A DNA stretch of 64,000 nt from Formosa sp. L2A11 (lineage in GTDB: Bacteria; Bacteroidota; Bacteroidia; Flavobacteriales; Flavobacteriaceae): positions 2,790,001 to 2,854,000 of the forward strand of contig NZ_CP047028.1 of NCBI RefSeq assembly GCF_009796865.1, in the 5' to 3' direction. The notes under the pieces were generated by a model. That model did not search any database. It worked only from the letters and a program-made list of their open reading frames with translations, and was not told where the DNA came from. Made by a program: the position numbers and the translations under genes. Below are positions 44,633 to 53,940 of the stretch, piece after piece; within the stretch, counting starts at the first letter, position 1; each line of letters starts with the position of its first letter.

Positions 44633-45877
44633 CTATTTTTCAAATTGTTTTAAAGTTTTAATTATAATAGAAACACAATCTAACAGTTGTTCTTTATTCA
44701 TAACTAAAGGCGGAGCAAAACGGATAATGTTACCATGTGTTGGTTTTGCTAATAAACCATTATCACGAAGTGCTAAGCAAATATTCCAAGCGGTTTCGCT
44801 ATTTTCGTCTTCATTAATTACAATAGCATTTAATAAGCCTTTACCTCTTACTAATTTTGCAATAGAACTTACTTCTATATATTTATTTAACTCACTTCTA
44901 AATAACTGACCAAGAGTTTCTGCATTTTTGGCTAACTTTTCGTCTGTAACCACATTAAGAGCAGCAATAGCTACAGCAGCAGCAATTGGGTTTCCTCCAA
45001 ATGTACTTCCGTGGTTTCCTGGCTTAATAACGTCCATAACAACGTTGTCTGATAAAACAGCACTTACAGGATAAGCACCACCACTTAATGCTTTACCAAG
45101 AATTAATAAGTCTGGTTTTACATTTTCATGATTTACTGCTAATAACTGTCCCGTTCTGGCAATACCCGTTTGTACTTCATCTGCAATAAATAAAACATTA
45201 TATTTTTCGCACAACGCTTTTGCTTTAGACAAATAACCTTCGCTAGGCACATAAACACCAGCTTCTCCCTGAATAGGTTCTACTAAAAAGCCAGCAACGT
45301 TAGGATTATTTTTTAATGCAGCCTCTAATTCTTTTAAATTATCGTATTCTATTTTAATAAATCCGTTTGTAAAAGGACCAAAGTTTTCGCGAGCTATAGG
45401 ATCGTTAGAAAAAGAAATAATTGTTGTGGTACGACCGTGAAAGTTATTTTCACACACAATAATTTCTGCTTCATTTTCTTCAACACCTTTTACTTCGTAA
45501 GCCCATTTTCTACATAATTTCAAAGCAGTTTCTACAGCTTCTGCACCAGTATTCATGGGTAATAATTTATCGAAACCAAAATATTCGCAAGCAAATTTTT
45601 CGTATTTCCCTAACATGTCATTATAAAATGCACGAGATGTTAATGTTAATTGTTGTGCTTGCTCAATCATTGCTCCTACAATTTTTGGGTGACAATGTCC
45701 TTGGTTTACCGCAGAATAAGCCGATAAAAAATCGTAATACTTCTTGCCATCAACGTCCCAAACAAAAACGCCTTCTCCTTTGGTTAGTACAACAGGTAAC
45801 GGATGATAATTGTGCGCACCATACTGGTTTTCTAAGTCAATTGCTTGCTCCGAAGTTAATTGGTCTAAAACAGCCAT
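44633..45877 (-). CDS. rocD: Ornithine--oxo-acid transaminase
   Basis: The 414-aa class III aminotransferase starts with QAIDLENQYGAHNYHPLPVV, typical of ornithine delta-aminotransferase. The PLP lysine is in LLILGKALSGGAYPVSAVL at about residue 255. Other motifs are NTGAEAVETALKLCRKW, FHGRTTTIISFS and FIADEVQTGIARTG. It converts ornithine and 2-oxoglutarate to glutamate semialdehyde and glutamate. No arginine-pathway gene is adjacent. Confidence 0.93.
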   Translation of the reverse strand: MAVLDQLTSEQAIDLENQYGAHNYHPLPVVLTKGEGVFVWDVDGKKYYDFLSAYSAVNQGHCHPKIVGAMIEQAQQLTLTSRAFYNDMLGKYEKFACEYFGFDKLLPMNTGAEAVETALKLCRKWAYEVKGVEENEAEIIVCENNFHGRTTTIISFSNDPIARENFGPFTNGFIKIEYDNLKELEAALKNNPNVAGFLVEPIQGEAGVYVPSEGYLSKAKALCEKYNVLFIADEVQTGIARTGQLLAVNHENVKPDLLILGKALSGGAYPVSAVLSDNVVMDVIKPGNHGSTFGGNPIAAAVAIAALNVVTDEKLAKNAETLGQLFRSELNKYIEVSSIAKLVRGKGLLNAIVINEDENSETAWNICLALRDNGLLAKPTHGNIIRFAPPLVMNKEQLLDCVSIIIKTLKQFEK

Positions 45878-46108
45878 CTTAATATATTTTAAATTGATAA
45901 TTTGCTATTCCTACCTTGTCCCTAATTAATAATGAAATTTGAGATGGAGAGAAATCATCCATTAAACTGTCTGCAAATTACTAAATATAAAAAGCGGATT
46001 AAAATAATATGTTAGATTTTTAAATGCTTTATGCATAATAATCATTTAAAAATGCAATTCGTTTCTAAAAAATATGTGAAGACGTATAAACAAAAGCTAA
46101 AAACACCT

Positions 46109-46116
46109 TATTTTTG
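46109..46116 (+). promoter_or_regulatory. Candidate -7 box of rlmD (TATTTTTG)
   Basis: TATTTTTG ends five bases before ATG 46121, implying a very short leader. It lies inside the longer upstream frame. Confidence 0.5.
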
Positions 46117-46120
46117 CGCC

Positions 46121-47530
46121 ATGTCTAGAAGAAATAGAAAACAAGTTTTTACAAATATAGAAGTCCTTGATGCAGGAGCAAAAGGGAAAACCATCGCAAA
46201 ATCTCCAGAGGGAGCAGTTATTTTTTTACCAAATGCAGTACCTGGCGATGTCGTAGATATTCAAACATATAAAAAACGTAAAGCCTATTACGAAGGTAAA
46301 GCTACTGTTTTTCATAAATTGTCTGACAAACGTACAACTCCAGCTTGCGAGCATTTTGGTGTTTGTGGAGGTTGTAAATGGCAGGATATGGATTATAAAT
46401 GGCAACTTTTTTATAAGCAAAAAGAAGTTGAAAACAATTTACGCCGTTTAGGCCATATAGAATTACCAGAGGTTACTCCTATTTTAGGTTCTGCAGAACA
46501 ATATTTCTACAGAAATAAAATGGAATTTTCTTTTAGTGATAGCCGTTGGTTAACATTAGAAGAAATTCAGTCTGACGAAGATTTAGGAGATAAAAATGCA
46601 TTAGGTTTTCATATTCCAGGCATGTGGGATAAAATCTTAGATATTGATAAATGTCATTTACAAGCAGATCCTTCAAATGCGATTAGAAATGCTGTAAAAG
46701 CGTTCGCTATAGAAAACGATTTGGAATTTTTTAATACAAGAAACCAAACCGGATTACTACGTACGTTAATGATTCGTACAGCATCTACAGGAGAATTAAT
46801 GATTCTTATTCAATTCTTTAAAGAAGATAAAGAGAAACGTGAATTATTACTAAATTACCTTGCAGAAACCTTTCCTGAAATTACATCTTTATTATATGTA
46901 ATAAATGGAAAAGCAAACGATACAATTTACGATCAGGAGATTTTATGTTTTAATGGTCGCGATCATATCTTTGAAGAAATGGAAGGCTTAAAATTTAAGA
47001 TTAATGCCAAATCTTTCTATCAAACAAACTCAGATCAAGCATACGAATTATATAAAGTAGCTCGCGATTTTGCTGGATTAACAGGAGAAGAATTAGTTTA
47101 CGATTTATATACAGGTACAGGAACCATTGCTCAGTTTGTCGCAAAACAAGCAAAAAAGGTAGTTGGTGTAGAAGCTGTTCCTGATGCTATTTTAGCTGCA
47201 AAAGAAAATGCAAAAGCGAACAATATAGAGAATGTAGATTTCTATGTTGGAGACATGAAAAATGTATTTAACACACAATTTATAGAAACTCACGGTCATC
47301 CAGATGTTATTATTACAGATCCACCACGAGATGGAATGCATAAAGATGTGGTAGAAATGTTATTAAATGTTTCTCCAGAAAAAATTGTATATGTAAGCTG
47401 TAATAGTGCCACTCAAGCTAGAGATTTAGCGTTAATGGATGCTGTTTATAAAGTAACTAAAGTACGAGCTGTAGATATGTTTCCGCAAACGCATCACGTA
47501 GAAAATGTTGTACTTTTAGAAAAAAGATAA
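46121..47530 (+). CDS. rlmD: 23S rRNA (uracil-5-)-methyltransferase RlmD
   Basis: ATG 46121 gives 469 aa. The frame extends to 46031 but would include a promoter box. The protein has an N-terminal TRAM-like domain (KSPEGAVIFLPNAVPGDVV), the Fe-S cysteines in CEHFGVCGGCKWQ, and the SAM site LVYDLYTGTGTIAQFVA. IITDPPRDGMHKDVVE and the catalytic Cys VYVSCNSATQARDLAL follow. RlmD makes m5U1939 in E. coli 23S rRNA. Related RlmCD or TrmA-type targets are possible. It is followed by two envelope protein genes. Confidence 0.9.
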   Translation: MSRRNRKQVFTNIEVLDAGAKGKTIAKSPEGAVIFLPNAVPGDVVDIQTYKKRKAYYEGKATVFHKLSDKRTTPACEHFGVCGGCKWQDMDYKWQLFYKQKEVENNLRRLGHIELPEVTPILGSAEQYFYRNKMEFSFSDSRWLTLEEIQSDEDLGDKNALGFHIPGMWDKILDIDKCHLQADPSNAIRNAVKAFAIENDLEFFNTRNQTGLLRTLMIRTASTGELMILIQFFKEDKEKRELLLNYLAETFPEITSLLYVINGKANDTIYDQEILCFNGRDHIFEEMEGLKFKINAKSFYQTNSDQAYELYKVARDFAGLTGEELVYDLYTGTGTIAQFVAKQAKKVVGVEAVPDAILAAKENAKANNIENVDFYVGDMKNVFNTQFIETHGHPDVIITDPPRDGMHKDVVEMLLNVSPEKIVYVSCNSATQARDLALMDAVYKVTKVRAVDMFPQTHHVENVVLLEKR

Positions 47531-47537
47531 ATCATTT

Positions 47538-48077
47538 ATGAAATATTCATTTATAATTATTCTTTTACTAGCCTTCTGTTTTTTAGGATGTGAAAGAGAT
47601 GATATTTGTTCTAACGATACTGAGACAACGCCAAAATTAATTATTAGGTTTTACGATGTAACGAATCCTAATGCAGACGAATCTTTAGATGTTACCAATT
47701 TGGTAGTACAAGGTGTAGGCAATGACGAAGTGTTATCAGACTACAATATTGTAGCCACAGATTCTATTGCTATTCCGCTTAAAACCACAGATACGATTAC
47801 ACAATATTCGCTTTACGAGGAATACATTTTAGATGATAATGATACGCCAGACGATGATAGCGATGATACTGTAACCGGTAACGAAGATATTATTACTATT
47901 ACTTATAATGTAGAAGAAGTATATGTATCTCGTGCTTGTGGCTATAAAACGGTGTATAATAATGTAAGTATAAATTTAGAATCAGATAGTGATAATTGGA
48001 TACAATTAATACAATCTGTGGACGATAACCAATCTGTAGAAGATGAAACTGAACAACATTTTAAATTTTATCATTAG
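47538..48077 (+). CDS. DUF6452-type lipoprotein
   Basis: The 179-aa protein has a lipoprotein signal (LLLAFCFLGCERDDIC) and a beta-rich exported domain with an acidic, Asp-rich stretch (DDNDTPDDDSDD, calcium-loop-like). I recall DUF6452 for flavobacterial lipoproteins next to rlmD and DUF6048 proteins. Function unknown. Its end overlaps the next gene by 35 bases. Confidence 0.65.
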   Translation: MKYSFIIILLLAFCFLGCERDDICSNDTETTPKLIIRFYDVTNPNADESLDVTNLVVQGVGNDEVLSDYNIVATDSIAIPLKTTDTITQYSLYEEYILDDNDTPDDDSDDTVTGNEDIITITYNVEEVYVSRACGYKTVYNNVSINLESDSDNWIQLIQSVDDNQSVEDETEQHFKFYH

Positions 48078-48774
48078 TACTAGTTTTTGTTTTTTTCTTT
48101 TTAGTGCCAATGTTATGGCGCAAAATGATAGTATAAAACAAGCAACTATAGATTCAATTAAAATAAAAGAAAAATACGGTTTACGTATTGGTGTAGATTT
48201 AAGTAAGCTTGTAACAACGGCCTTTGATGATGATTATGAAGGGTTTGAAATTACAGGAGATTACAGACTTTCTAAAAACTTATACATCGCCGGAGAATTT
48301 GGTAATGAAAATAAAAATACGAACACAGAGTTTTACGACGCTACCACTAAAGGATCTTATTTTAAAGCAGGTATAGATTATAATGCCTACCAAAACTGGT
48401 TAGACATGAAAAACATGATTTATAGTGGTTTTAGAATTGGAGCAAGTACATTTAACCAAACATTAAATAGTTATACTGTGTATACTGAAGATCAATATTG
48501 GACACCTCAATACTCCTCTTCAGATGCAATTGAGCAAGATGGTTTGAACGCTGTATGGGCAGAATTGATAGGAGGTTTAAAAGTTGAAATACTTACAAAT
48601 TTATATATTGGAGCTCATATAGAATTTAAAATGTTACTTTCTCAAAGCGAACCAGATAATTTTGAAAACCTTTACATTCCGGGGTATTATAAAACTTATG
48701 ATAGTGTAGATATTGGTTTTGGTTATGGTTATTCTATTACCTACCTAATACCATTGTATAAAAAGGATAAATAA
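48043..48774 (+). CDS. DUF6048-type outer-membrane barrel protein
   Basis: The 243-aa protein has a signal peptide (IISTSFCFFLFSANVMAQ). A barrel-like mature part follows (YGLRIGVDLSKLVTTAFDD, LYIAGEFGNENKNT, MIYSGFRIGASTFNQT), ending GYGYSITYLIPLYKKDK. The start lies inside the preceding lipoprotein gene, so the pair is probably translationally coupled and may act together in the outer membrane. Function unknown. Confidence 0.7.
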   Translation: MKLNNILNFIISTSFCFFLFSANVMAQNDSIKQATIDSIKIKEKYGLRIGVDLSKLVTTAFDDDYEGFEITGDYRLSKNLYIAGEFGNENKNTNTEFYDATTKGSYFKAGIDYNAYQNWLDMKNMIYSGFRIGASTFNQTLNSYTVYTEDQYWTPQYSSSDAIEQDGLNAVWAELIGGLKVEILTNLYIGAHIEFKMLLSQSEPDNFENLYIPGYYKTYDSVDIGFGYGYSITYLIPLYKKDK

Positions 48775-48795
48775 CACGATTTTAAATTGCTTTTA

Positions 48796-48843
48796 TAAGC
48801 CCTAATTTTAATGCATAAAGCTTAAAATTAGGGCTTAATATTT
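48796..48843 (+). terminator. Intrinsic terminator after the rlmD operon
   Basis: A perfect 16-bp stem (TAAGCCCTAATTTTAA / TTAAAATTAGGGCTTA) with a 10-base loop is followed by ATATTTTT. Confidence 0.85.
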
Positions 48844-48903
48844 TTACATATTTGTATTTTACTTAATTTTAAAGAAGCTATTAATAATTGAAATTGAAGA
48901 ATC

Positions 48904-49448
48904 ATGACACATTTAAAAAAATTAATACTTGTTTTTACTATTGGGCTTATTGGCTTAACAACTACGGCACAAAGTGAAAAAGATAAATCTATAATAAAGA
49001 CGCAGCAACAGCAAAAGAAACACTTATTAAAGCGAATCCTGATTTAAAAAAACTCTTTAGAAAATCTGCTGGATATGTTATTTTTCCCAATGTAGGTAAA
49101 GGCGCTCTTATTATAGGCGGCGCTTCAGGAAATGGTGTACTTTATAAAAAAAGAGGCTCTAAATTAGGTATGGCTAGTTTAAAAAAAGTAAATATCGGAC
49201 TTCAAGCTGGTGGAGAAGCTATTATTGAAGTTATTTTCTTTGAAACAAAGACTGAATTAGAAGCGTTTAAAAAAGGTAAATTTAAGTTTGATGCTGGAGC
49301 TTCTGCAACAGCAATTAAATCAGGAGAATCTTTTAATGCTAAATATTCTGAAGGTGTTGCCGTATTTACAAAAACCAAGGGTGGTTTAATGGCCGATATT
49401 TCTGTAGGCGGACAAAAATTTAAATTTAAAGCGTTTAAAAAAGATTAA
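48904..49448 (+). pseudogene. SYLF-domain (YSC84-like) protein gene with a -1 frameshift
   Basis: From ATG 48904 the frame encodes a signal peptide (LILVFTIGLIGLTTTAQSEK) and then stops at TAA near 49045. The next frame reads DAATAKETLIKANPDLKKLF, then GYVIFPNVGKGALIIGG and on to the stop at 49448. This is the full SYLF lipid-binding domain. The two parts join if one A is added to the short A-run at about 48996-48998, giving about 181 aa, normal for exported YSC84-like proteins. This is either a real inactivating deletion or a sequence error. The sites do not look like a programmed slippery heptamer. Confidence 0.8.
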
Positions 49449-49469
49449 ACGCCTTATCTAAAAGTTATT

Positions 49470-49498
49470 AAAAAGCAAGTGGTTACACTTGCTTTTTT
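49470..49498. terminator. Terminator shared by the SYLF and THUMP methyltransferase genes
   Basis: AAAAAGCAAGTG pairs with CACTTGCTTTTT across 49470-49498. The stem reaches into the last codons of the minus-strand methyltransferase gene. Confidence 0.75.
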
Positions 49499-50640
49499 GC
49501 TTTCTTACTACCTTCATACATCACATATTTTACAAAACGTGATTCTAATTTGGCATTAAAAAGTTTTATTTTTCTTGAAGGTCTTAAACCAACACACTTT
49601 AAAGCTTCTAAATTAGACGTAATTAACCAAGCATCTGTTCCTGGGTAGTTTTGCTTCAGCGTATCTCCTATACTTCCGTAAAATTCTTCCATTTCAATAT
49701 TTAAACGTTCACCATAAGGCGGATTAAATAACATGTGTAATTTCTCGTTTCCAGATTTTCTAGTTTTAAAGAAATCTTCATGTTTTACAGAAATAAATTC
49801 TTCTAAATGTGCATTCTTCACATTTTCTATGGCTTTTGTTACCGCAGAAGGCGATTTATCGTAACCCATAATTTTATGATGAAAATCACGTGTTTTAGAT
49901 AATAGAGATGTTTCAATTTTTTCAAATAGCTCTACATCCCAATCTTCCCAACGTTCAAACGCAAATTCTTTACGCATTAAGTTTGGCGGTATATTACAAG
50001 CAATCATAGCCGCTTCAACTAAAATAGTTCCAGAACCACACATGGGATCCATAAAATCTGTTTGTCCATCCCAACCAGAATGCATAATTAATCCTGCAGC
50101 CAAAACTTCGTTTATAGGTGCAATATTTGTTGCTGTTTTATAACCACGTTTATGTAAAGAATCTCCAGAACTGTCTAAAGAAATAGTACATTTTTCTCTA
50201 TCTATGTGAATATTAACCTTTAAATCAGGAAATTTTAAATCTACATTTGGTCTTACACCAGTTGTATTTCTAAATTTATCTACAATGGCATCTTTAGTTT
50301 TCTGTGCTATATATAAGGAATGCGTAAACACAGTAGAATTAACAGTAGCATCTATTGCTAGAGTTCCTGTAGGTTTTAAATAATTCTCCCATTGCATTTT
50401 ATAGACATTATCGTAAATGTCTTGTTCTGTAACCACACGAAATGTACGTATTGGTTTTAATATTTTAATAGCCGTTCTTAACCCTAAGTTTGCTTTATAC
50501 ATAAAGCCCTTATCTCCAACAAAACTTACGTTTCTTACACCCACTTCAACGTCTAGTGCACCTAACTGAGTTAATTCTTTTGCTAATAATTCTTCAAAGC
50601 CAAATAAGGTTTTGGCAACCATTTTAAAATTATTCTCCAT
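49483..50640 (-). CDS. THUMP-domain RNA methyltransferase (RlmL-N/RlmK-like)
   Basis: The 385-aa protein has an N-terminal THUMP RNA-binding region (about 45-160, with VYKMQWENYLKPTGTLAID). A class I SAM methyltransferase domain follows, with DFMDPMCGSGTILVEAAMIA and the catalytic LHMLFNPPYGERL (NPPY) at about 305-317. These match enzymes that methylate guanine N2 in rRNA, such as the N-terminal half of RlmL. The exact target base is unknown. It is divergent from another methyltransferase through a palindromic promoter region. Confidence 0.88.
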   Translation of the reverse strand: MENNFKMVAKTLFGFEELLAKELTQLGALDVEVGVRNVSFVGDKGFMYKANLGLRTAIKILKPIRTFRVVTEQDIYDNVYKMQWENYLKPTGTLAIDATVNSTVFTHSLYIAQKTKDAIVDKFRNTTGVRPNVDLKFPDLKVNIHIDREKCTISLDSSGDSLHKRGYKTATNIAPINEVLAAGLIMHSGWDGQTDFMDPMCGSGTILVEAAMIACNIPPNLMRKEFAFERWEDWDVELFEKIETSLLSKTRDFHHKIMGYDKSPSAVTKAIENVKNAHLEEFISVKHEDFFKTRKSGNEKLHMLFNPPYGERLNIEMEEFYGSIGDTLKQNYPGTDAWLITSNLEALKCVGLRPSRKIKLFNAKLESRFVKYVMYEGSKKAKKQV

Positions 50641-50660
50641 TATTTACTTTAAATAGAACA

Positions 50661-50679
50661 CAAAAATACAGTATTTTTG
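50661..50679. promoter_or_regulatory. Palindromic divergent promoter
   Basis: The 19-bp perfect palindrome CAAAAATACAGTATTTTTG holds a -7 box on each strand: TATTTTTG on plus (50672-50679) and on minus (50668-50661). They face the methyltransferase genes at 50699 and 50640. Confidence 0.6.
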
Positions 50680-50698
50680 CACCCTACATAGTTTAGAA

Positions 50699-51430
50699 AT
50701 GATAAAAGATAACACAACATGGTATGTATCGTGGTTTGACTCCCCTTTTTACCACATATTATACAAAAATAGAGACGACCGTGAAGCACATGTATTCATG
50801 GATGCGTTAACAGAATATTTAAATATTGCTGAAGATGGCAAAATTTTAGACCTAGCTTGCGGAAAAGGAAGACATTCTATTTATTTAAATTCTTTAGGAT
50901 ATAACGTTATTGGAGCAGATTTATCTGAGAACAGTATAAATTACGCAAAACAGTTTGAAAATGATACGCTTCAATTTGAAGTTCATGATATGCGTACAAC
51001 GTTTACAGAAACGTTTGATGCCGTATTTAATCTATTCACTAGTTTTGGTTATTTTGATAAAGACGAAGACAATTTAAATACCATAAAGGCAATTAAAAAA
51101 GATTTAAACGAATATGGTATTGGAGTTATAGATTTTATGAATCCAGATTATGTTATTGCTAATTTGGTACCTGAAGAAACAAAAGTTGTAGACAATATAA
51201 CATTCTATTTAAAACGTTATGTTGAAGACGGACATATTATAAAAGACATCTCTTTTAATACAGATGGTAAAGATTACAACTATCAAGAACGTGTTAGAGC
51301 TTTTACTTTAAAAGATTTCGAAGCGCTTTTTGAAGCTGCCAATGTACACTTAATTGAAGTATTTGGTAATTATAAATTACAGAAATTTGATGTAAACACA
51401 TCAGAAAGATTAGTTATGCTTTTTAAATAA
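50699..51430 (+). CDS. Class I SAM-dependent methyltransferase
   Basis: The 243-aa protein has the SAM-binding motif KILDLACGKGRHSIYLNSLG at about residue 47 and NVIGADLSENSINYAKQ as the second strand. Its start, NTTWYVSWFDSPFYHILYKN, is typical of small flavobacterial methyltransferases. The substrate is not evident. Its stop overlaps the ZIP transporter start by one base, so the two are coupled. Confidence 0.82.
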   Translation: MIKDNTTWYVSWFDSPFYHILYKNRDDREAHVFMDALTEYLNIAEDGKILDLACGKGRHSIYLNSLGYNVIGADLSENSINYAKQFENDTLQFEVHDMRTTFTETFDAVFNLFTSFGYFDKDEDNLNTIKAIKKDLNEYGIGVIDFMNPDYVIANLVPEETKVVDNITFYLKRYVEDGHIIKDISFNTDGKDYNYQERVRAFTLKDFEALFEAANVHLIEVFGNYKLQKFDVNTSERLVMLFK

Positions 51431-52104
51431 TGAATTCGTACTTACTTCCTATTATTGCCGTTATATTAGGTATTGCTCTTGCTCTTTTAAGTAAATCAAA
51501 ACCTACAATAAACACTAAATTATTATTGTCGTTTAGTGGTGCATTTTTATTAGCTTTAACCTTGTTTGAGTTGTTGCCAGAAGTCTATAATCACTTAGAA
51601 TCTAAACAAACCGGATTGTTTATCATGTTAGGAATTCTGTTACAAATTGTACTCGAATTCTTTTCTAAGGGCGCAGAACATGGCCATGTACATATACATA
51701 AACACGATACCAGATTTCCGTGGTTGTTGTTTATTAGTTTATGTATTCATAGTTTTTTAGAAGGCTTCCCAATACACCAACATAACGATATGGTTTACGG
51801 TGTTTTAATTCATAAAATTCCAATTGCAGCCTTAATCACAACCTTTTTAATTCAATCGCATTACAATAAAAAACAATCTACTGTATTCCTTTTAGTGTTC
51901 ATGATTATGACACCTTTAGGAACCTTTATATCAAACCATTTAACATTAGTAGAAAGTTATATTCCATATATTAATGCCATTGTAATCGGGATCTTTTTTC
52001 ATATCTCTACAACTATTTTGTTTGAAAGTAACGAAGATCATAAATTCAATTTAACAAAGCTAATTTCTATTTTTGCAGGAGTTGCCATTGCTTACGCCGT
52101 ATAA
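51430..52104 (+). CDS. ZIP-family metal transporter
   Basis: The 224-aa membrane protein has about seven hydrophobic segments. It has a His-rich cytoplasmic loop (EHGHVHIHKHDTRF) and the ZIP metal-site helices (LCIHSFLEGFPIHQ and VLIHKIPIAALITTF). ZIP proteins move zinc, iron or manganese into the cytoplasm. Selectivity cannot be read. It follows the methyltransferase gene with a 1-base overlap and precedes the DUF4268 gene by 3 bases. Confidence 0.87.
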   Translation: MNSYLLPIIAVILGIALALLSKSKPTINTKLLLSFSGAFLLALTLFELLPEVYNHLESKQTGLFIMLGILLQIVLEFFSKGAEHGHVHIHKHDTRFPWLLFISLCIHSFLEGFPIHQHNDMVYGVLIHKIPIAALITTFLIQSHYNKKQSTVFLLVFMIMTPLGTFISNHLTLVESYIPYINAIVIGIFFHISTTILFESNEDHKFNLTKLISIFAGVAIAYAV

Positions 52105-52107
52105 ATT

Positions 52108-52536
52108 ATGTTTAGTAAAGAAGAATCAAGACAATTACGAGAATTATTTTGGACTAGTTTCGGGAAATCCTTTCCTAGAAAATGGGTGTTATATAATACA
52201 AAAATTAAAGGCTTTAGTTTTAAGTTTTATTTTGATACTAAAAGCGCCTATGTTACTTTAGATGTTGAAGAAGACCTTGAAAACAGAATTAAACATTGGG
52301 AAAAATTAGAATCTTTAAAGTCTATTTTAAAAGACGATTATTTGCCTAATGCTATTTTTGAAGAAGAGTTTTTATTAGATAACGAGAAAGAAATTTCAAG
52401 AATTTATGTGCCTCTAGATCAAAAAGTATCTATTCATAATAAAAATACATGGCAAGATGTTATGGCATTTTTTAATGATAAGATGTCTAAATTCGAATCG
52501 TTTTTCGAGGATTACGAAGACATTTTAAAGGATTAA
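52108..52536 (+). CDS. DUF4268 protein
   Basis: The 142-aa protein matches the DUF4268 pattern, with ELFWTSFGKSFPRKWVLYNT near the start, FSFKFYFDTKSAYVTLDVE in the middle and FFNDKMSKFESFFEDYEDIL at the end. DUF4268 also occurs fused to nuclease-like domains in other proteins, but here it is alone and no function is known. It ends the three-gene plus operon and overlaps the convergent hemolysin III gene by 4 bases. Confidence 0.75.
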   Translation: MFSKEESRQLRELFWTSFGKSFPRKWVLYNTKIKGFSFKFYFDTKSAYVTLDVEEDLENRIKHWEKLESLKSILKDDYLPNAIFEEEFLLDNEKEISRIYVPLDQKVSIHNKNTWQDVMAFFNDKMSKFESFFEDYEDILKD

Positions 52537-53159
52537 ATTACATATAAAAAGATCATAAAGAAATGGCAAATGGCGCCTGCTAATACAAATAAGTGCCAAA
52601 TAACGTGATTGTACGGGATTTTTTCAAATACAAAGAAAATAATACCAACGGTATAAAATACACCTCCTGCAACCAATAAAGACACGCCTTGGCTACCAAT
52701 TACTTGAACTAAATTACTAAAATCGAAAACAATAAGCCAACCCATTATTAGATATAATAACGTTGAAAATAATTCGAATTTACCTGTAAAGAACAATTTT
52801 AAAATAAGTCCGAAAGCAGCAATACCCCAAACTACCCAAAATAAATCCCAACCTAAACTATCTTTTAAAGCAATTAAAAGCACTGGAGAATACGTCCCTG
52901 CGATGAGTAAATAAATACTAATATGGTCTAAAATGCGTAAATAATGTTTTTGATTTTCTTTAGTTACCGAATGGTATAATGCAGAAGCAGAAAACAAAAC
53001 AATAACAGATATTCCATAAATAACAACACTAAACGTAGTCCATGCTGTATTTTGTTCGTTATAATATAAAAGCAATCCTAAACCTATAATTCCCAATACC
53101 GCTCCAAAAGCATGAGTAATGGTGTTTAGTCGCTCTTCTAAAGGCGATTGTATTTTCAT
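52533..53159 (-). CDS. Hemolysin III / TrhA-family membrane protein
   Basis: The 208-aa protein has seven hydrophobic segments and the PAQR/HlyIII motifs. These are EERLNTITHAFGAVLGIIGL near the start, ASALYHSV and the C-terminal HVIWHLFVLAGAICHFF. These carry the His/Asp residues that bind zinc. The family is linked to membrane homeostasis, and TrhA affects fatty-acid balance in E. coli. The hemolysin name is historical. It overlaps the DUF4294 gene stop by 4 bases. Confidence 0.88.
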   Translation of the reverse strand: MKIQSPLEERLNTITHAFGAVLGIIGLGLLLYYNEQNTAWTTFSVVIYGISVIVLFSASALYHSVTKENQKHYLRILDHISIYLLIAGTYSPVLLIALKDSLGWDLFWVVWGIAAFGLILKLFFTGKFELFSTLLYLIMGWLIVFDFSNLVQVIGSQGVSLLVAGGVFYTVGIIFFVFEKIPYNHVIWHLFVLAGAICHFFMIFLYVI

Positions 53160-53839
53160 TTTTTAAGATGTTTTAAACGACCTGACCATTTATGTTCTGC
53201 TTCATAAAAATCGAAATCTAATACAGAATTCTGACGCTCTAATCTTCCGTTCTGGAAACAACGTTGCAAAATATCTTCAATAAAATAATCTTCTTTAGAT
53301 GCAATTGGGTCAAACTCTTCTTTTAAAGAAATATCGAATAATTTAGCCGTATTATTAAACCAAAAAGCACGCCAACCACTACGTAAATCTTTTATTAAAT
53401 CGAAGGTTGTAATTCCTGTTTGTCTGTGAATAAGCTTCACTAAAATTTGTCCTTCGGTTCTCGTCATTTTTTTTAGTTCGGCAGTAAACTCATCTTCTAA
53501 ATAATGCTGTACTTGCTTAGTATATCTTTTTTTATCACTTTTACGATCTAATTTATCTAATCGTAATTTTAAAGCCTGTAAACGGTCTGCTGCCATTTTA
53601 GCATACGGATAGACTTTCATCGTTTTTCTACGCAAAATAATATATTGCACATGCTCTTTTCTGTTTACAAACTCAATTTTGTTAAGAATTAACACTTCAT
53701 CTAAATCTATACTTTTATGAAAAATTGAATCTCCTTCAACTTTAATATAAATATCCTGAAGTATATCTTCTTCTGTCTCATTAATTTGAGACCAAACAAG
53801 AAGCGGACAAAAGAGTAGAATGTATAATAGTATTTTCAT
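53156..53839 (-). CDS. DUF4294 exported protein
   Basis: I chose ATG 53839 (227 aa, MKILLYILLFCPLLVWSQ as signal). The frame opens at 53854. The mature part is highly basic and helical, with LRRKTMKVYPYAKMAADRLQ and KLIHRQTGITTFDLIKDLRS, typical of the DUF4294 family found in Bacteroidota. Function unknown. It overlaps the hemolysin III gene by 4 bases and is divergent from the M42 peptidase gene, an order I recall from related genomes. Confidence 0.75.
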   Translation of the reverse strand: MKILLYILLFCPLLVWSQINETEEDILQDIYIKVEGDSIFHKSIDLDEVLILNKIEFVNRKEHVQYIILRRKTMKVYPYAKMAADRLQALKLRLDKLDRKSDKKRYTKQVQHYLEDEFTAELKKMTRTEGQILVKLIHRQTGITTFDLIKDLRSGWRAFWFNNTAKLFDISLKEEFDPIASKEDYFIEDILQRCFQNGRLERQNSVLDFDFYEAEHKWSGRLKHLKK

Positions 53840-53940
53840 AAAATATTGTAGCAAAAAAACTATTCCAAAATTAATAATTTACATTGCTTATAACATTAAA
53901 ATCGCATTAATATTATTATTTTTATGCAAAACTATTACAA

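Noticed and set aside
44625..44909. 94-codon plus-strand frame over the rocD end
   Set aside because: Antisense to a strongly conserved aminotransferase C-terminus, and begins inside a terminator region.
48990..49002. Programmed -1 frameshift in the SYLF gene
   Set aside because: The local bases ATA ATA AAG do not form a tandem slippery heptamer, and no stimulating structure is apparent; mutation or sequence error is simpler.
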